64,000 bases of DNA from an archaeon (lineage in GTDB: Archaea > Nanobdellota > Nanobdellia > Pacearchaeales > GW2011-AR1): contig JABHWZ010000004.1 of the NCBI GenBank assembly GCA_018657525.1, forward strand, positions 90,245-154,244, in the 5' to 3' direction. The notes under the pieces are model-generated. The model did no database searches. It had not been told where the DNA came from and was given only the letters and a program-made list of their open reading frames with translations. Positions 49,745 through 58,041 of the stretch are shown here, one piece after another. Every line of letters begins with the position of its first letter. Position 1 is the stretch's first letter. The position numbers and the translations under genes were made by a program.

Positions 49745-49764
49745 TTTTTTAATTTCCAAAACTC

Positions 49765-49852
49765 TTTTTTATCGATGACAAATATTAAAACAGCGTCGAT
49801 AAAAAAAATCCCCACCAAGATTCGCCAATTGGTTTATTTTTTAGGGGTTTGA
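49765..49852. repeat. Repeat R2, copy b
   Basis: Block 1 (49767-49818) matches 50690-50741 over 52 nt with one mismatch: TTTTATCGAYG, then 13-15 nt, then CGTCGATAAAA, an 11-bp stem, followed by ATCCCCACCAA. The right part (49809-49852) folds as a terminator-like hairpin on the minus strand. It includes the last codons of the NYN gene. Confidence 0.6.
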
Positions 49853-50466
49853 TTGATAATATCCACACCGAGATGACTGGGAGAGTTAGATAATTTACAA
49901 TCTTCAAAATCTGATTTTTTTAATTTTAAATATTTATTTACAGATTTTATCAATTCGTTGGAACGAGAAAAATTAGAATTTCTAACCCTATCAAAATAAG
50001 TATATAAAATAACTTGAATTCCCCTTTTTCTTAATCTTTGAATTACCGGGACAAAATCTGAATCAGAAGCGATTAAAATAACTTGTTTTATTTTAGGAAA
50101 TTCTATGGGAATCTCAATTAAATCCATTGTTAATAAAGTATCTACTCCTTTTTGTTTGTAGATATATTTCCCATTATTTTTAACTCTTTGACATCTCCCC
50201 TCTCTAATTGTCACACAATCATTACGCCCCAATTTAGAAGTAAAGGAATCATAATCTTCTTTTCTCTTTTTTTGGCTTGGATTAGGATTTGTACTTTGGT
50301 AAGGAGGAGCATTATAAAAAAATAAATGATAAAAAATCGAACCAAATTTACCACAAAGATCTTTAGAGAATTTTAGAAGATCATATTTAAAATAATGGCC
50401 GTCCCCTAGTTCACGACTAACTTTGGATAAAAATCCTGCATCAACCATAACTAATACTTTTTCCAT
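49834..50466 (-). CDS. NYN-domain (LabA/PIN-like) RNase
   Basis: 210 aa. VMVDAGFLSK holds the first Asp, KGVDTLLTMDLIE the second site, ILIASDSDFVPVIQRLRKRG the third: the NYN/DUF88 pattern of metal-dependent nucleases. Residues 195-210 (SPSHLGVDIINQTPKK) are coded by a repeat block shared with 50590-50620, so the C-terminus was probably acquired by element insertion. Flanked by R2 copies. Confidence 0.78.
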   Translation of the reverse strand: MEKVLVMVDAGFLSKVSRELGDGHYFKYDLLKFSKDLCGKFGSIFYHLFFYNAPPYQSTNPNPSQKKRKEDYDSFTSKLGRNDCVTIREGRCQRVKNNGKYIYKQKGVDTLLTMDLIEIPIEFPKIKQVILIASDSDFVPVIQRLRKRGIQVILYTYFDRVRNSNFSRSNELIKSVNKYLKLKKSDFEDCKLSNSPSHLGVDIINQTPKK

Positions 50467-50518
50467 TAAGGAGACTAAGAAATTCTATTTTATAAATCTT
50501 AATAAAAAAATAAATCAT

Positions 50519-50540
50519 CCATTGACCCGGAGATCAATGG
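50519..50540. other. Hairpin in front of the NYN gene
   Basis: CCATTGA-CCCGGAGA-TCAATGG, a 7-bp perfect stem in the 5' flank of the NYN gene. Confidence 0.35.
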
Positions 50541-50589
50541 GGAGCATGTTAATATAATCATGATTTAATGATTTTTAAATGTTACTAAA

Positions 50590-50741
50590 TACCACATAGA
50601 GATGGCTAGGAGAGTTGAAATTCACTTTATTTTCTTCCTAACCAAGCAACCATAAATCCAATAATCATTATAACAACATTACTTTTTGATTTTATCGACG
50701 ACAAATATTAAAACAGCGTCGATAAAAAAAATCCCCACCAA
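50590..50741. repeat. Repeat R2, copy c
   Basis: Contains block 2 (50591-50620; ACCACAtAGAGATGG type, related to 49861-49891) followed by block 1 (50690-50741, 51 of 52 nt identical to 49767-49818). Compared with copy b the two blocks are in the opposite order, as expected if the NYN segment had circularised. Confidence 0.6.
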
Positions 50742-50880
50742 TGCTCCTAACCCTGATTTTAAATTTTAAAGTTTACCTTCGGGAGTTTATTAAAATCAAA
50801 GTTACTCGTCAAACACAGGATAAAATCAAAGATTTTGAAAGTTTTCTGTACTTAACCGAGTTAGAACTTTGAAAAGAAAA

Positions 50881-50906
50881 AAGTGGTTCCAAAAAAGGAA
50901 CCACTT
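50881..50906 (-). terminator. Hairpin downstream of tRNA-Tyr
   Basis: AAGTGGTTCC-AAAAAA-GGAACCACTT, a perfect 10-bp stem 6 nt after the 3' end of tRNA-Tyr. A processing or termination signal. Confidence 0.5.
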
Positions 50907-50912
50907 AACTAT

Positions 50913-51065
50913 CCCCCCACCAAGATTCGAACTTGGGATCTTCCGGGTGCTGCACTAATGCAGTCCATAGGAACTGACTTCTCAGGCTTCATTTAATTTC
51001 GATGAATCTAATCGAATATCCACCCTATTCTACAGCCAGACGCTCTACCGCTGAGCTATGGAGGG
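50913..51065 (-). tRNA. tRNA-Tyr (GTA) with a ~82-nt intron
   Basis: Exon 1: CCCTCCA acceptor, TAGCTCAGCGGTAGAGC D arm, TCTGG stem, CTGTA with anticodon GTA. Exon 2: CCGGA stem, T arm CCAAG-TTCGAAT-CTTGG, TGGGGGG. C1-G72 fits archaeal tRNA-Tyr. The intron (at about 50950-51030) splits the anticodon loop after position 37 and contains hairpins TTCGAT/ATCGAA and CTGCA-TTAG-TGCAG. CCA not encoded. Confidence 0.9.
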
Positions 51066-51110
51066 ATTTAAACTTCCCCAACCTAACTTAATAGATTGAG
51101 TGTTATCCTA

Positions 51111-51154
51111 TAACATAAAAACAGATAAGAATTAACATATCTGTACCTATGTTA
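51111..51154. other. Long interrupted hairpin
   Basis: TAACATA-AAA-ACAGATA, 10-nt loop, TATCTGT-ACC-TATGTTA: two 7-bp stems separated by a symmetric 3x3 internal loop. It lies between tRNA-Tyr and repeat R1a. Its role is unknown. Confidence 0.4.
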
Positions 51155-51201
51155 AAATATTGTAGATTTTGATATTTATAAAGATTGTTGTTAATCCCCA
51201 A

Positions 51202-51291
51202 CCGCCCACGACCCTAGTCAAGCATCCTAAGGCGATGTCGTGTTTGTTTGCTTTATTGTAATTGGTGGCTTTTGTTTTTAAGTCTTGTCGA
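51202..51291. repeat. Repeat R1, copy a
   Basis: A 90-nt direct repeat nearly identical to 53979-54068. It starts CCGCCCACGACCCTAGTC and ends TAAGTCTTGTCGA. Internal stems CATC/GATG and ACGA/TCGT are kept. The outer flanks pair differently: AATCCCC/GGGGATT here and CCCTCC/GGAGGG in copy b. Confidence 0.65.
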
Positions 51292-51371
51292 GATTGAGTG
51301 GGGGGATTAGTTAAATAATCAAGTGATTGTTTATTCAAAGGATTTTTAAAGTTAAATTTGTTGATCAGAGT

Positions 51372-51875
51372 ATGAAAGAAGGTTTTGATTCAACTGCTTT
51401 TAATGAGCAGGCTATAACTCCAAAAAAATCTAAAATTTGGGTTTGGGTTTTCATGTTTGGAGTAGTTTTAGCGATATTAATCATTGGAGGTTATTTTGTT
51501 TATTTTAATTCTCCTGGGGAGCCCCAACTAGTAAAAATTAATTCATTAGAGATAGTTAATGTCTATAGAAATTGTGAAAAAAATGGAGCTGATTATAAAG
51601 ATACTACGCTTCAAACTACAATTGATGTTGAAATTACAAAAAATGAAAAATATTCAGAAAAAATCCTTGCTAGGGATTGCGTTTTAAAACTTGATTCTAA
51701 TAACGTTGAAAGTTTTTCCTTAGTTGTACTTCCAGTCCCGAATCCTTATATTGAGGGAATCCAGGATTCTGGTTTACACAGGGTAACTGGAGCAGAATTA
51801 ATTGGAGATAAATCAGGAGAATTAACTTTTTGTTGTCAAGAAAAATGTGACACTGCATTTGTTAATGCTTGTTAA
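51372..51875 (+). CDS. Membrane-anchored extracellular protein
   Basis: 167 aa from MKEGFDSTAF. A TM helix (IWVWVFMFGVVLAILIIGGY, about residues 22-41) is followed by an external beta domain. The domain has six Cys, including the terminal CCQEKCDTAFVNAC. A TATA-like ATTTTTAAAG is about 27 nt upstream. First gene of the R1-flanked operon with a predicted peptidase, so it could be its partner or inhibitor; unproven. Confidence 0.6.
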   Translation: MKEGFDSTAFNEQAITPKKSKIWVWVFMFGVVLAILIIGGYFVYFNSPGEPQLVKINSLEIVNVYRNCEKNGADYKDTTLQTTIDVEITKNEKYSEKILARDCVLKLDSNNVESFSLVVLPVPNPYIEGIQDSGLHRVTGAELIGDKSGELTFCCQEKCDTAFVNAC

Positions 51876-51885
51876 ATAATATACA

Positions 51886-53580
51886 ATGATATTTAATTCA
51901 AATAAGAAGAAAATAATATTAATGTTTTTACTCGGGATATTAATCTATACAAATATTATCTCTGCTCAATTAGCAGATTTTGATGGAGTTACGGAAGTTC
52001 AAAAAGTTACTTCTTCTCATCCCGACTATGAAGCTATTTCTCAACAGTATGCTTTAGAGGCTTACCAAGCTTATGAGATAACATATAGGATTAGAAGGGG
52101 TTGGAATTTCTTACCCTTTTCATTACTTGATGGAAGAGATTCCGTAACTGGAAAAGCTTCTTGTTGGAAACAAAATGATCAGAGCGGAGATTTTGGAGCA
52201 ACGGTGTTAGAATATATTTATCTCTATGAACCCAACGCTTCAATACTTCCAAACAATAAATTGGGTTATTATGTAGGTGGATATGTAGAAGAATGGAAAG
52301 AGGAACCTCTAAAGAGTTATCAAAAAGATTTAAGAGGAATACCTGAGCCAAATTCAAAGATGACTTTACCTATTAATTGGGTTTATTCTCCAATAGACTG
52401 CGAATTTAAATTTTATACTGGGTGGCTAGACGAAGTTAATTACGAGGAGACTAGCAATTTTATAAAAGAAGGAAACTTAAATTTAACTCTCGAAAAAGGT
52501 TGGCAAGTTATTTTGCAATTATTTCCGGGGTTTTCTTGGAATGAAATAAAAGGAGATTGTATTATAGAAGAGATTAATTTTTGGCAACCAGATGTTCAAG
52601 TATATTCTCTTCTTCCTGAAGATTCGGCAACATTTACAAGTTCTTTTTTAGATCGTGTTGTGGGCATTGAAGATTATTTTAAACCAATTATGATGAAAAT
52701 TAAAGACTCTTGTACGTTGGGAAAAACAATTAACTATTCCTGCGAAAAAGTTATAGATAATGGAGATTCTTCACAAAAAATAGATTTACTATATATACCC
52801 GATGCATATAATAATTTATCTTTATGGGCAGAAGATGTTGATAGTATTAATGAAGAATTTTTTTCAATTGAACCTATGAAATCAAATAAAAATAAATTTA
52901 ATGTTTGGAGGGTAGATCTGCTTGGCGATAACCTGGAGAGGGATTTTGAAATTGGGGGATTTTCCTATAGATCTCAAGCTAAGATTAAAGAAATCCAGAG
53001 AAATTGTGTGGAATTAAATGAAGATTTTGATATTTCTTTAGTTGTTGATTCTGGAACGGTTAATCTTGGATCTGAGGGGGGGAGAACAATTTATTCTTCA
53101 AGAACAAGATTGATCGACGGAGAAGAATTGATTGCTTGGAGAACTTTAGTTCATGAATTTGGCCATTTTATAGCAAATTTAGGAGATGAATATGAAAATT
53201 CTATAAGCGTTAGGGATTTCTCTGATAGACCAAATATTGATAAAGAAGGATGTCCAAAATGGTGTTCTGGTGAATTAAATACTAATGCTTCTTGTTATAA
53301 TGACTATATTTCCTTTAAAACTTGTTTATATAACGTTACTGATAATTTAACATCACAATATAAGGGTGAATGTAATTATCATTATTCATTACCTCTTTGC
53401 AATTTGGGAGTTGGTTGTAGAGATGAAACAGGTTGTTATTGGAATGCTAAAAGTATAATCTCTTTTAGATCAACTAAGAAGAGTTTTATGAGTAATCCGG
53501 ACATGGTTACAGAGTTTAATAGTATAAGCCAGGAGGCCATATTAGAAAAATTAAATCTCTTGGATAATCAAAATGAATAA
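51886..53580 (+). CDS. Secreted M64-like metallopeptidase
   Basis: 564 aa. Signal peptide KIILMFLLGILIYTNIISA. The zinc motif LVHEFGHFIANLGDEYEN (HEFGH at about 423-427, LGDEY at 432-436) is the M64 (IgA peptidase) type, with upstream strands like DLLYIPDAYNNLSLWAEDVD and SRTRLIDGEELIAWRTLVHE. About 18 Cys suggest disulfides. The N-terminal 250 residues form a separate domain. Substrate unknown; a surface or host-attachment protein is plausible. Confidence 0.72.
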   Translation: MIFNSNKKKIILMFLLGILIYTNIISAQLADFDGVTEVQKVTSSHPDYEAISQQYALEAYQAYEITYRIRRGWNFLPFSLLDGRDSVTGKASCWKQNDQSGDFGATVLEYIYLYEPNASILPNNKLGYYVGGYVEEWKEEPLKSYQKDLRGIPEPNSKMTLPINWVYSPIDCEFKFYTGWLDEVNYEETSNFIKEGNLNLTLEKGWQVILQLFPGFSWNEIKGDCIIEEINFWQPDVQVYSLLPEDSATFTSSFLDRVVGIEDYFKPIMMKIKDSCTLGKTINYSCEKVIDNGDSSQKIDLLYIPDAYNNLSLWAEDVDSINEEFFSIEPMKSNKNKFNVWRVDLLGDNLERDFEIGGFSYRSQAKIKEIQRNCVELNEDFDISLVVDSGTVNLGSEGGRTIYSSRTRLIDGEELIAWRTLVHEFGHFIANLGDEYENSISVRDFSDRPNIDKEGCPKWCSGELNTNASCYNDYISFKTCLYNVTDNLTSQYKGECNYHYSLPLCNLGVGCRDETGCYWNAKSIISFRSTKKSFMSNPDMVTEFNSISQEAILEKLNLLDNQNE

Positions 53581-53725
53581 TAAAAAAGGAATGGGCAGAT
53601 GGATTTGGGTTATTATAGCTTTAATTTTTATAACTGGTATTGGAATTTATTTTTGGTTAACTGGCCATCCTCCTGTGCAAGAAATAGAGAATTCTATATC
53701 TACTCCTCCCTTGTTACCTTCCTAA
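53573..53725 (+). CDS. 50-aa single-TM protein
   Basis: ATG at 53573 overlaps the end of the peptidase gene. MNNKKGMGRWIWVIIALIF leads into one TM helix ending FWLTGHPPV. C-terminal Pro/Ser stretch. The coupled position suggests a membrane partner of the peptidase. Confidence 0.5.
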   Translation: MNNKKGMGRWIWVIIALIFITGIGIYFWLTGHPPVQEIENSISTPPLLPS

Positions 53726-53978
53726 AAAATAAGTCGATTGTTTAATTTTGAAAATACCTATGTAAAAACACCCAATTTCCGAAGGGTAGATTGTCTCACG
53801 GGGCAGAGTTTAATATTTATTACTTTAATATTTATTTCTTTGTTTTTGAATTTGGTTTTTTATCCTTTATTAAATAGAAAATCTAACCCCAGTTTTGTCC
53901 AGTCAAATGATTTGAAATTTTTTGTTCATGAGTAAATGGTTTAGGATAGCTTCGATAAACACCTTAGAGATGTTCCCT

Positions 53979-54068
53979 CCGCCCACGACCCTAGTCGAGC
54001 ATCCTAAGGTGATGTCGTGTTTGTTTGCTTTATGTTAATTGGTGGCTTTTGTTTTTAAGTCTTGTCGA
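53979..54068. repeat. Repeat R1, copy b
   Basis: 90-nt copy of R1 in the same orientation as copy a (51202-51291), with a few substitutions. It starts CCGCCCACGACCCTAGTC. It closes the segment with the three peptidase-operon genes. In 53726-53978 only a TTG-initiated hydrophobic frame (53738-53935) is visible, which I do not call. Confidence 0.65.
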
Positions 54069-54102
54069 CTACGGGAGGGTGACGGAGAAAAATAAGATGC
54101 AT

Positions 54103-54624
54103 TTATTCTTCCAGTATATTTTCTATTAATGTTAAAAATTCCTTAGCCCTTTCTAAGGAAGTTTGAGCCTTCGATTTTTTAATATTTTCAGTAGTCTCAT
54201 ATTGAAATGTAGATCTTTTAACTTTTTCAAAACCATATTTTGTCAAATAATTATCACTAACAGATAAAGCTTCATCTTTTCCTATCTCATAAGCTTTCAA
54301 AAGATGATTTTTTATTTTATGTCTTCCTTGCACTATTAATGCTTCGTTTATTACTTGATGTACAATTTCGTGTCTCGTTTTATATCCTAACTTGTATAAA
54401 TATGCGCAAGCAATATAAAACATAGAATAATAACTGCTTACAACTACCCATAACGAAGAAGAAACATTTTTGAATAATAGGTTAGCTACACTCAAACTTT
54501 CTCTTGCATTTTTCAAATAAGTTTCATAAATCAGGGGATTTTGCTTATCTACATTTATTATCTTCCCATCTTTTAAATAATTTTTGAAATTATCTTCCGC
54601 TTGTTTTATTCTTTTTTCATCCAT
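54103..54624 (-). CDS. HEPN-domain protein of a second HEPN-MNT pair
   Basis: 173 aa. ESLSVANLLFKNVSSSLWVV, VVSSYYSMFYIACAYLYKLG, TRHEIVHQVINEALIVQGRH and KIKNHLLKAYEIGKDEAL form a helical HEPN bundle; RHKIKNH is a candidate R-x4-H catalytic site. Start overlaps the MNT gene by 19 nt, so they are co-translated. Type VII-like toxin. Confidence 0.72.
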   Translation of the reverse strand: MDEKRIKQAEDNFKNYLKDGKIINVDKQNPLIYETYLKNARESLSVANLLFKNVSSSLWVVVSSYYSMFYIACAYLYKLGYKTRHEIVHQVINEALIVQGRHKIKNHLLKAYEIGKDEALSVSDNYLTKYGFEKVKRSTFQYETTENIKKSKAQTSLERAKEFLTLIENILEE

Positions 54625-55202
54625 TCTGAAATTAAATTATAGTAATTCTCTTTCCCATAAAGTATAATATTGTTTTTAATTATTTCGTTACCAAGATTAT
54701 TTCCTTTCTTTTCTATCATTGAGGTGAATTCTTTTGAGGTGAATTCTTGTATTTCTAAGTTCAAAGATAATAGGCTCAATTTCTCATTTAATATTTCGGA
54801 TTTGGATTTATTATCTAAAATTATACAGATATCAATGTCTGAATTCTTTGTGTTGGTTTTCTTGATGTATGAACCAAATGCCAATACAGTTAGAAATGGG
54901 TAGCTTAATTCTTTGATATATTTTCTTATAACTTTTAAATTTAAATTTTTCGAAAAAAATTCTTCAGTTCTTTTCTCTTCTATCGAAAGAGTTTCTATAT
55001 TGTTATTTTGATTAAATTCGATAAGATAGGAGTTTCCCTGCTTGCTTTTTAAATATGTTTTAGGATTTATTTTAGAGAGTGCTTGAGAAGTGTTTTTATA
55101 ATCTGTTTTTAATTTTTTAGAAATCTCCATTATAGAGTGGGGGGATTCTTTGTTTTCAATTAAAAATTTCAATATTTTTTCTTTTAGGGTGTATTTTACC
55201 AT
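54606..55202 (-). CDS. MNT nucleotidyltransferase with N-terminal HTH
   Basis: 198 aa. Residues 1-60 form a winged helix (SIMEISKKLKTDYKNTSQAL). The NTase core is VLAFGSYIKKTNTKNSDIDI (GS and D-x-D) with third acidic strand NLEIQEFT. This pairs with the HEPN gene overlapping its end. The partner sits beside repeat R1b, at the edge of the cassette region. Confidence 0.78.
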   Translation of the reverse strand: MVKYTLKEKILKFLIENKESPHSIMEISKKLKTDYKNTSQALSKINPKTYLKSKQGNSYLIEFNQNNNIETLSIEEKRTEEFFSKNLNLKVIRKYIKELSYPFLTVLAFGSYIKKTNTKNSDIDICIILDNKSKSEILNEKLSLLSLNLEIQEFTSKEFTSMIEKKGNNLGNEIIKNNIILYGKENYYNLISEWMKKE

Positions 55203-55414
55203 AGTGTTATGGTATGCAATACCTTATTTAAATCTTGTGTTTGTATGGATCTCTCTTCATGTTCTAAAGAGCAAACATTATTTATTAACACCGAGGTTTT
55301 ACATGGGTAACTTATGGGTGCCTTGCAGGTGTCGTTTAGAAGTCGGAGTGTTTTTCTTCTTCTCAGAAGCCCATCAAATATGCGTTGAATGGGTTACGCC
55401 CCCACCGCGCTTCT

Positions 55415-55875
55415 TTAATCTTTAAATATTTCCACAACAACCTCAGGATTTTTTTCATTTCCAAATTTAACTTGATATTTTGTTTTGTTCTTTCTATAAT
55501 GTTCAAAAGATATCCATCCCATAGGTTTATCTTGCCCTCTAAGAACAGGGATGTGGTCTTTAGAAGGAGCTGCAAATATTCCTTCGCCTTTTAGACTAAC
55601 AATCATAGATTCAAATCCTGGAGGTTCTCCATCAATCTCTTTTCTATCAATCTTTTTTTTTCCATCATAAATATCCCAGTGACTGTTTTCTCTATCTTTT
55701 TTTATAGTATGCATTCCAGAACCAATAGTCCCTGAAGGGATTTGAGGGACATTCTTCCACCATGTATCATTACTATTAGTATGTCTAATTTGTTTATAAG
55801 GGATATCATCAATGATAATATTAATTTTTCCTGTTTTTTGCCCATTTCTCTCTGTCCACCTGATGATCTTCCCAT
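55415..55875 (-). pseudogene. Small MVYE-related gene with a one-base frameshift near its start
   Basis: The ATG at 55875 reads MGRSSGG in one frame, but a coding-like frame in register with the long downstream ORF reads KIIRWTERNGQKTGKINIII and on through DDIPYKQIR. One missing G in the GGG after the ATG would give MGKIIRW... The intact body (55714 down) has DGKKKIDRKEIDGEPPG and SLKGEGIF, like the MVYE family near 33.8 kb. Either a real frameshift, an unusual start, or a sequencing error. Confidence 0.5.
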
Positions 55876-55877
55876 AA

Positions 55878-56078
55878 CTATTTTACCCAAATACTTTGAA
55901 TCAAAAGCTTCGCACCATAAAAAAAAGTAAATATTACTGCAATAACTAATCCAAACCACATTACGTCAGGAGTAATAAAACCAAGATATTTTTGATCTAC
56001 AATTTGCTTAGTAAGATTAGTAAAAATTAATGCAAAGCCAATCAAAGTAAGTCCATCAATAAAATCTTTTCTATTCAT
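55878..56078 (-). CDS. Small two-TM protein
   Basis: 66 aa: DGLTLIGFALIFTNLTKQIV and MWFGLVIAVIFTFFYGAKLL are hydrophobic helices. Stop is 2 nt from the start of the MVYE-related gene. Part of a group of tiny membrane genes. Confidence 0.55.
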   Translation of the reverse strand: MNRKDFIDGLTLIGFALIFTNLTKQIVDQKYLGFITPDVMWFGLVIAVIFTFFYGAKLLIQSIWVK

Positions 56079-56112
56079 AATCTCCCTAAGATTCTTTTGC
56101 TTAAATACATTT

Positions 56113-56394
56113 CTATTCCAAAAGAGACTTCCAAGAGTCTTTATTTGGAGATTTTAACATAAATCCCAAATAGATTAAACCAAAACCCCCCAAAGCAAAA
56201 AGAAAAAAACCAAACTGACTAAGCGCTGAAAGGGTATGATTAACAAAATCAAGACGAAAAGGAACTGATTCTAAATCTTCAAAAGTCATCTTAATAAACA
56301 AAAAAATCTTTTCTACAAATCTAGTCAAAAAAACAGCCCCCATAATGATTAATACTTCTCCTAAAAGTTTATCTGATTGATCTTCTTTACTCAT
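56113..56394 (-). CDS. Small two-TM protein
   Basis: 93 aa. LLGEVLIIMGAVFLTRFVEK and SQFGFFLFALGGFGLIYLGF are TM helices separated by a soluble stretch. No family. The start ATG is 1 nt after the stop of the 19-codon microprotein at 56396-56455. Confidence 0.55.
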   Translation of the reverse strand: MSKEDQSDKLLGEVLIIMGAVFLTRFVEKIFLFIKMTFEDLESVPFRLDFVNHTLSALSQFGFFLFALGGFGLIYLGFMLKSPNKDSWKSLLE

Positions 56395-56395
56395 T

Positions 56396-56455
56396 TTAAA
56401 ATCCTAATACTCCGATTATTAAAACTATAATTAAAACCAATTCTCCAAATCTCAT
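56396..56455 (-). CDS. 19-aa hydrophobic microprotein
   Basis: MRFGELVLIIVLIIGVLGF, preceded by an AGGAG RBS 10 nt upstream and coupled to the next gene. Plausible because of the RBS and the tight coupling, but the short length makes it tentative. Confidence 0.35.
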   Translation of the reverse strand: MRFGELVLIIVLIIGVLGF

Positions 56456-56628
56456 CCAAAATCAACTCCTCGAAAATGCTTAAGCATAATTTCCCTAAAA
56501 CTCCTTACTTTTAAAGCTTTATTGTTTTATCTTTTCCTACAAAAATTATAAAAAGAATAAAGAATTATAATTAATAGTCTTTATTGGTAAAGTTGTTTTT
56601 CGCTATTTTTTACCTCCAAGGAGAAGAA

Positions 56629-56784
56629 ATGAAGACGAAAAACAGGGGATGGAATAAGATCTTAACGATTCTATCTATTCTCGAGAAAGTTGTGAGCTTA
56701 ATTGCTCACTTCTTCTTTTATTTTTTTATCATACAAATCTATTTAAATATCCCAATAATAAAAAATAAATGGAAAAAACAATAA
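56629..56784 (+). CDS. Small single-TM protein
   Basis: 51 aa from MKTKNRGW (ATG at 56629) with a strong RBS AAGGAGA just upstream; the frame is open to 56584 but the RBS decides this start. Helix SLIAHFFFYFFIIQIYL. Stop overlaps the next gene by about 15 nt. Confidence 0.5.
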   Translation: MKTKNRGWNKILTILSILEKVVSLIAHFFFYFFIIQIYLNIPIIKNKWKKQ

Positions 56785-56972
56785 AAAAGAAACTAGAAAT
56801 GGAATTTGCTAACACCCTTTTAATTATAACCGCTTCTTCTTTTGGGGCAGTATTTGGAGTAGTATTAAGTAGAAATAATCCCATTAATCTTCCTTGGTAC
56901 GCCTCAGCTTTGGGTCTAACCTTTGCAGGAGCTATAATTTTCAAAATAGTAACTATTATAGAACAAAACTAA
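56769..56972 (+). CDS. Small two-TM protein
   Basis: 67 aa, FANTLLIITASSFGAVFGVV and WYASALGLTFAGAIIFKIV as TM helices. Coupled to the 51-aa gene upstream. No family. Confidence 0.55.
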   Translation: MEKTIKKKLEMEFANTLLIITASSFGAVFGVVLSRNNPINLPWYASALGLTFAGAIIFKIVTIIEQN

Positions 56973-57019
56973 AAAAAATACCCCAATAATTATTCTTATT
57001 AAATCTCTTAAAATTATTT

Positions 57020-57925
57020 TCAAGCCTTAACAGAATCTTCTGATACCTGATGCACTGTTTCTGCTTCTTTAGCCGGAGCAGTTTGTTGACTAGCTTTTTG
57101 TTTAGCTATCTCATTTTTACTATTAGAAATATTCCCATTCAATTCTTTAAGCTCCTTTTGCTTTTGGTCTATCTCTGCTTGCAAATCAGCAATTTTATCT
57201 TTATTCTTGATAGCATCAATCTTCGCCTGAGCCTGCTTTAGCTCTTCTTCCGCACCTTTTAACTCTTCATCTTTTGCTGACGCTTGTGCTTGCTGGGCTT
57301 TTAAATCGCTCAACTTTGTAACCTTAATTTCTTTAGGACTTTTATTCTTTTTTCTTTTAAATAACCAAATTACTAAAACCAAGATTATTAATCCTAAAAC
57401 TCCCCCTCCCACATAATACATAATCTTATTACTAGGCACTAAATCAGAAATAGCAAACCCACTAATGCCTGATGATTCATCTTCATTATCAACTTCTGTT
57501 TCATTCGTCGTAACGTTTGCATCAACTTCTAATTCCTCGTCGCCAATTTCACTCTCATTTATTTCAGGAGTTGGAATTAATTCAAAACTATCTGGAGCAA
57601 CCTCCAAAGAAATATCTTCTCCAGGCTCAAATTCTTTAGTAAATTTTTTAGACATCACTTTTTCATGTTCAAGTGTTTTAATAAACACAATTATATTAAA
57701 TTCTTCGTCAACTGAATAATTAAAATAAACATCCCCGAATTGATTTGAAATTCCAATGAATTGTTCGTATGAATGAAAATTTGACGACTTGGGATCAAAC
57801 GCAGTCGCCTGCACCTCATGCAATGGCAGCGTCTTAATTTTGACTCGAGTATCAACTGCACTAATAAAACCAACTAAAAATATCAACAATACGAATATTG
57901 CAAACCCTCTTTTTTTTATCATCAT
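57020..57925 (-). CDS. Signal-peptide protein with TM helix and coiled coil
   Basis: About 301 aa from MMIKKRGF (ATG at 57925; frame open to 57958). Signal helix FAIFVLLIFLVGFISA, extracellular beta domain (about 25-115), a Glu/Asp-rich linker, GISGFAISDLVPS before a TM helix (YYVGGGVLGLIILVLVIWLF, about 176-195). It then has a cytoplasmic coiled coil (about 210-290; KIADLQAEIDQKQKELKELN). It may link the cell surface to an intracellular partner. Confidence 0.7.
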   Translation of the reverse strand: MMIKKRGFAIFVLLIFLVGFISAVDTRVKIKTLPLHEVQATAFDPKSSNFHSYEQFIGISNQFGDVYFNYSVDEEFNIIVFIKTLEHEKVMSKKFTKEFEPGEDISLEVAPDSFELIPTPEINESEIGDEELEVDANVTTNETEVDNEDESSGISGFAISDLVPSNKIMYYVGGGVLGLIILVLVIWLFKRKKNKSPKEIKVTKLSDLKAQQAQASAKDEELKGAEEELKQAQAKIDAIKNKDKIADLQAEIDQKQKELKELNGNISNSKNEIAKQKASQQTAPAKEAETVHQVSEDSVKA

Positions 57926-58041
57926 ATTTTTTCCGTGCCTCATAATTCCAAGATGCAAAGATATATTAATTAAATTTTTCGCATTTATAAATATTGCTCT
58001 ACTCTGGCGAAATGTTTAAAAACTAAGATTTCTGTATGAAA

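Noticed and set aside
50466..50913. SRP or RNase P RNA in the gene-poor interval
   Set aside because: No conserved RNA motifs were seen; the repeats R2c and hairpins explain the structure.
53738..53935. TTG-started hydrophobic ORF of 65 aa
   Set aside because: No RBS and no clear promoter; hydrophobicity alone is not enough.
55150..55425. Plus-strand ORF between the HEPN-MNT pair and the MVYE-related gene
   Set aside because: Lies over the reverse of real genes at both ends and has no codon pattern; the 55203-55414 interval shows nothing else.
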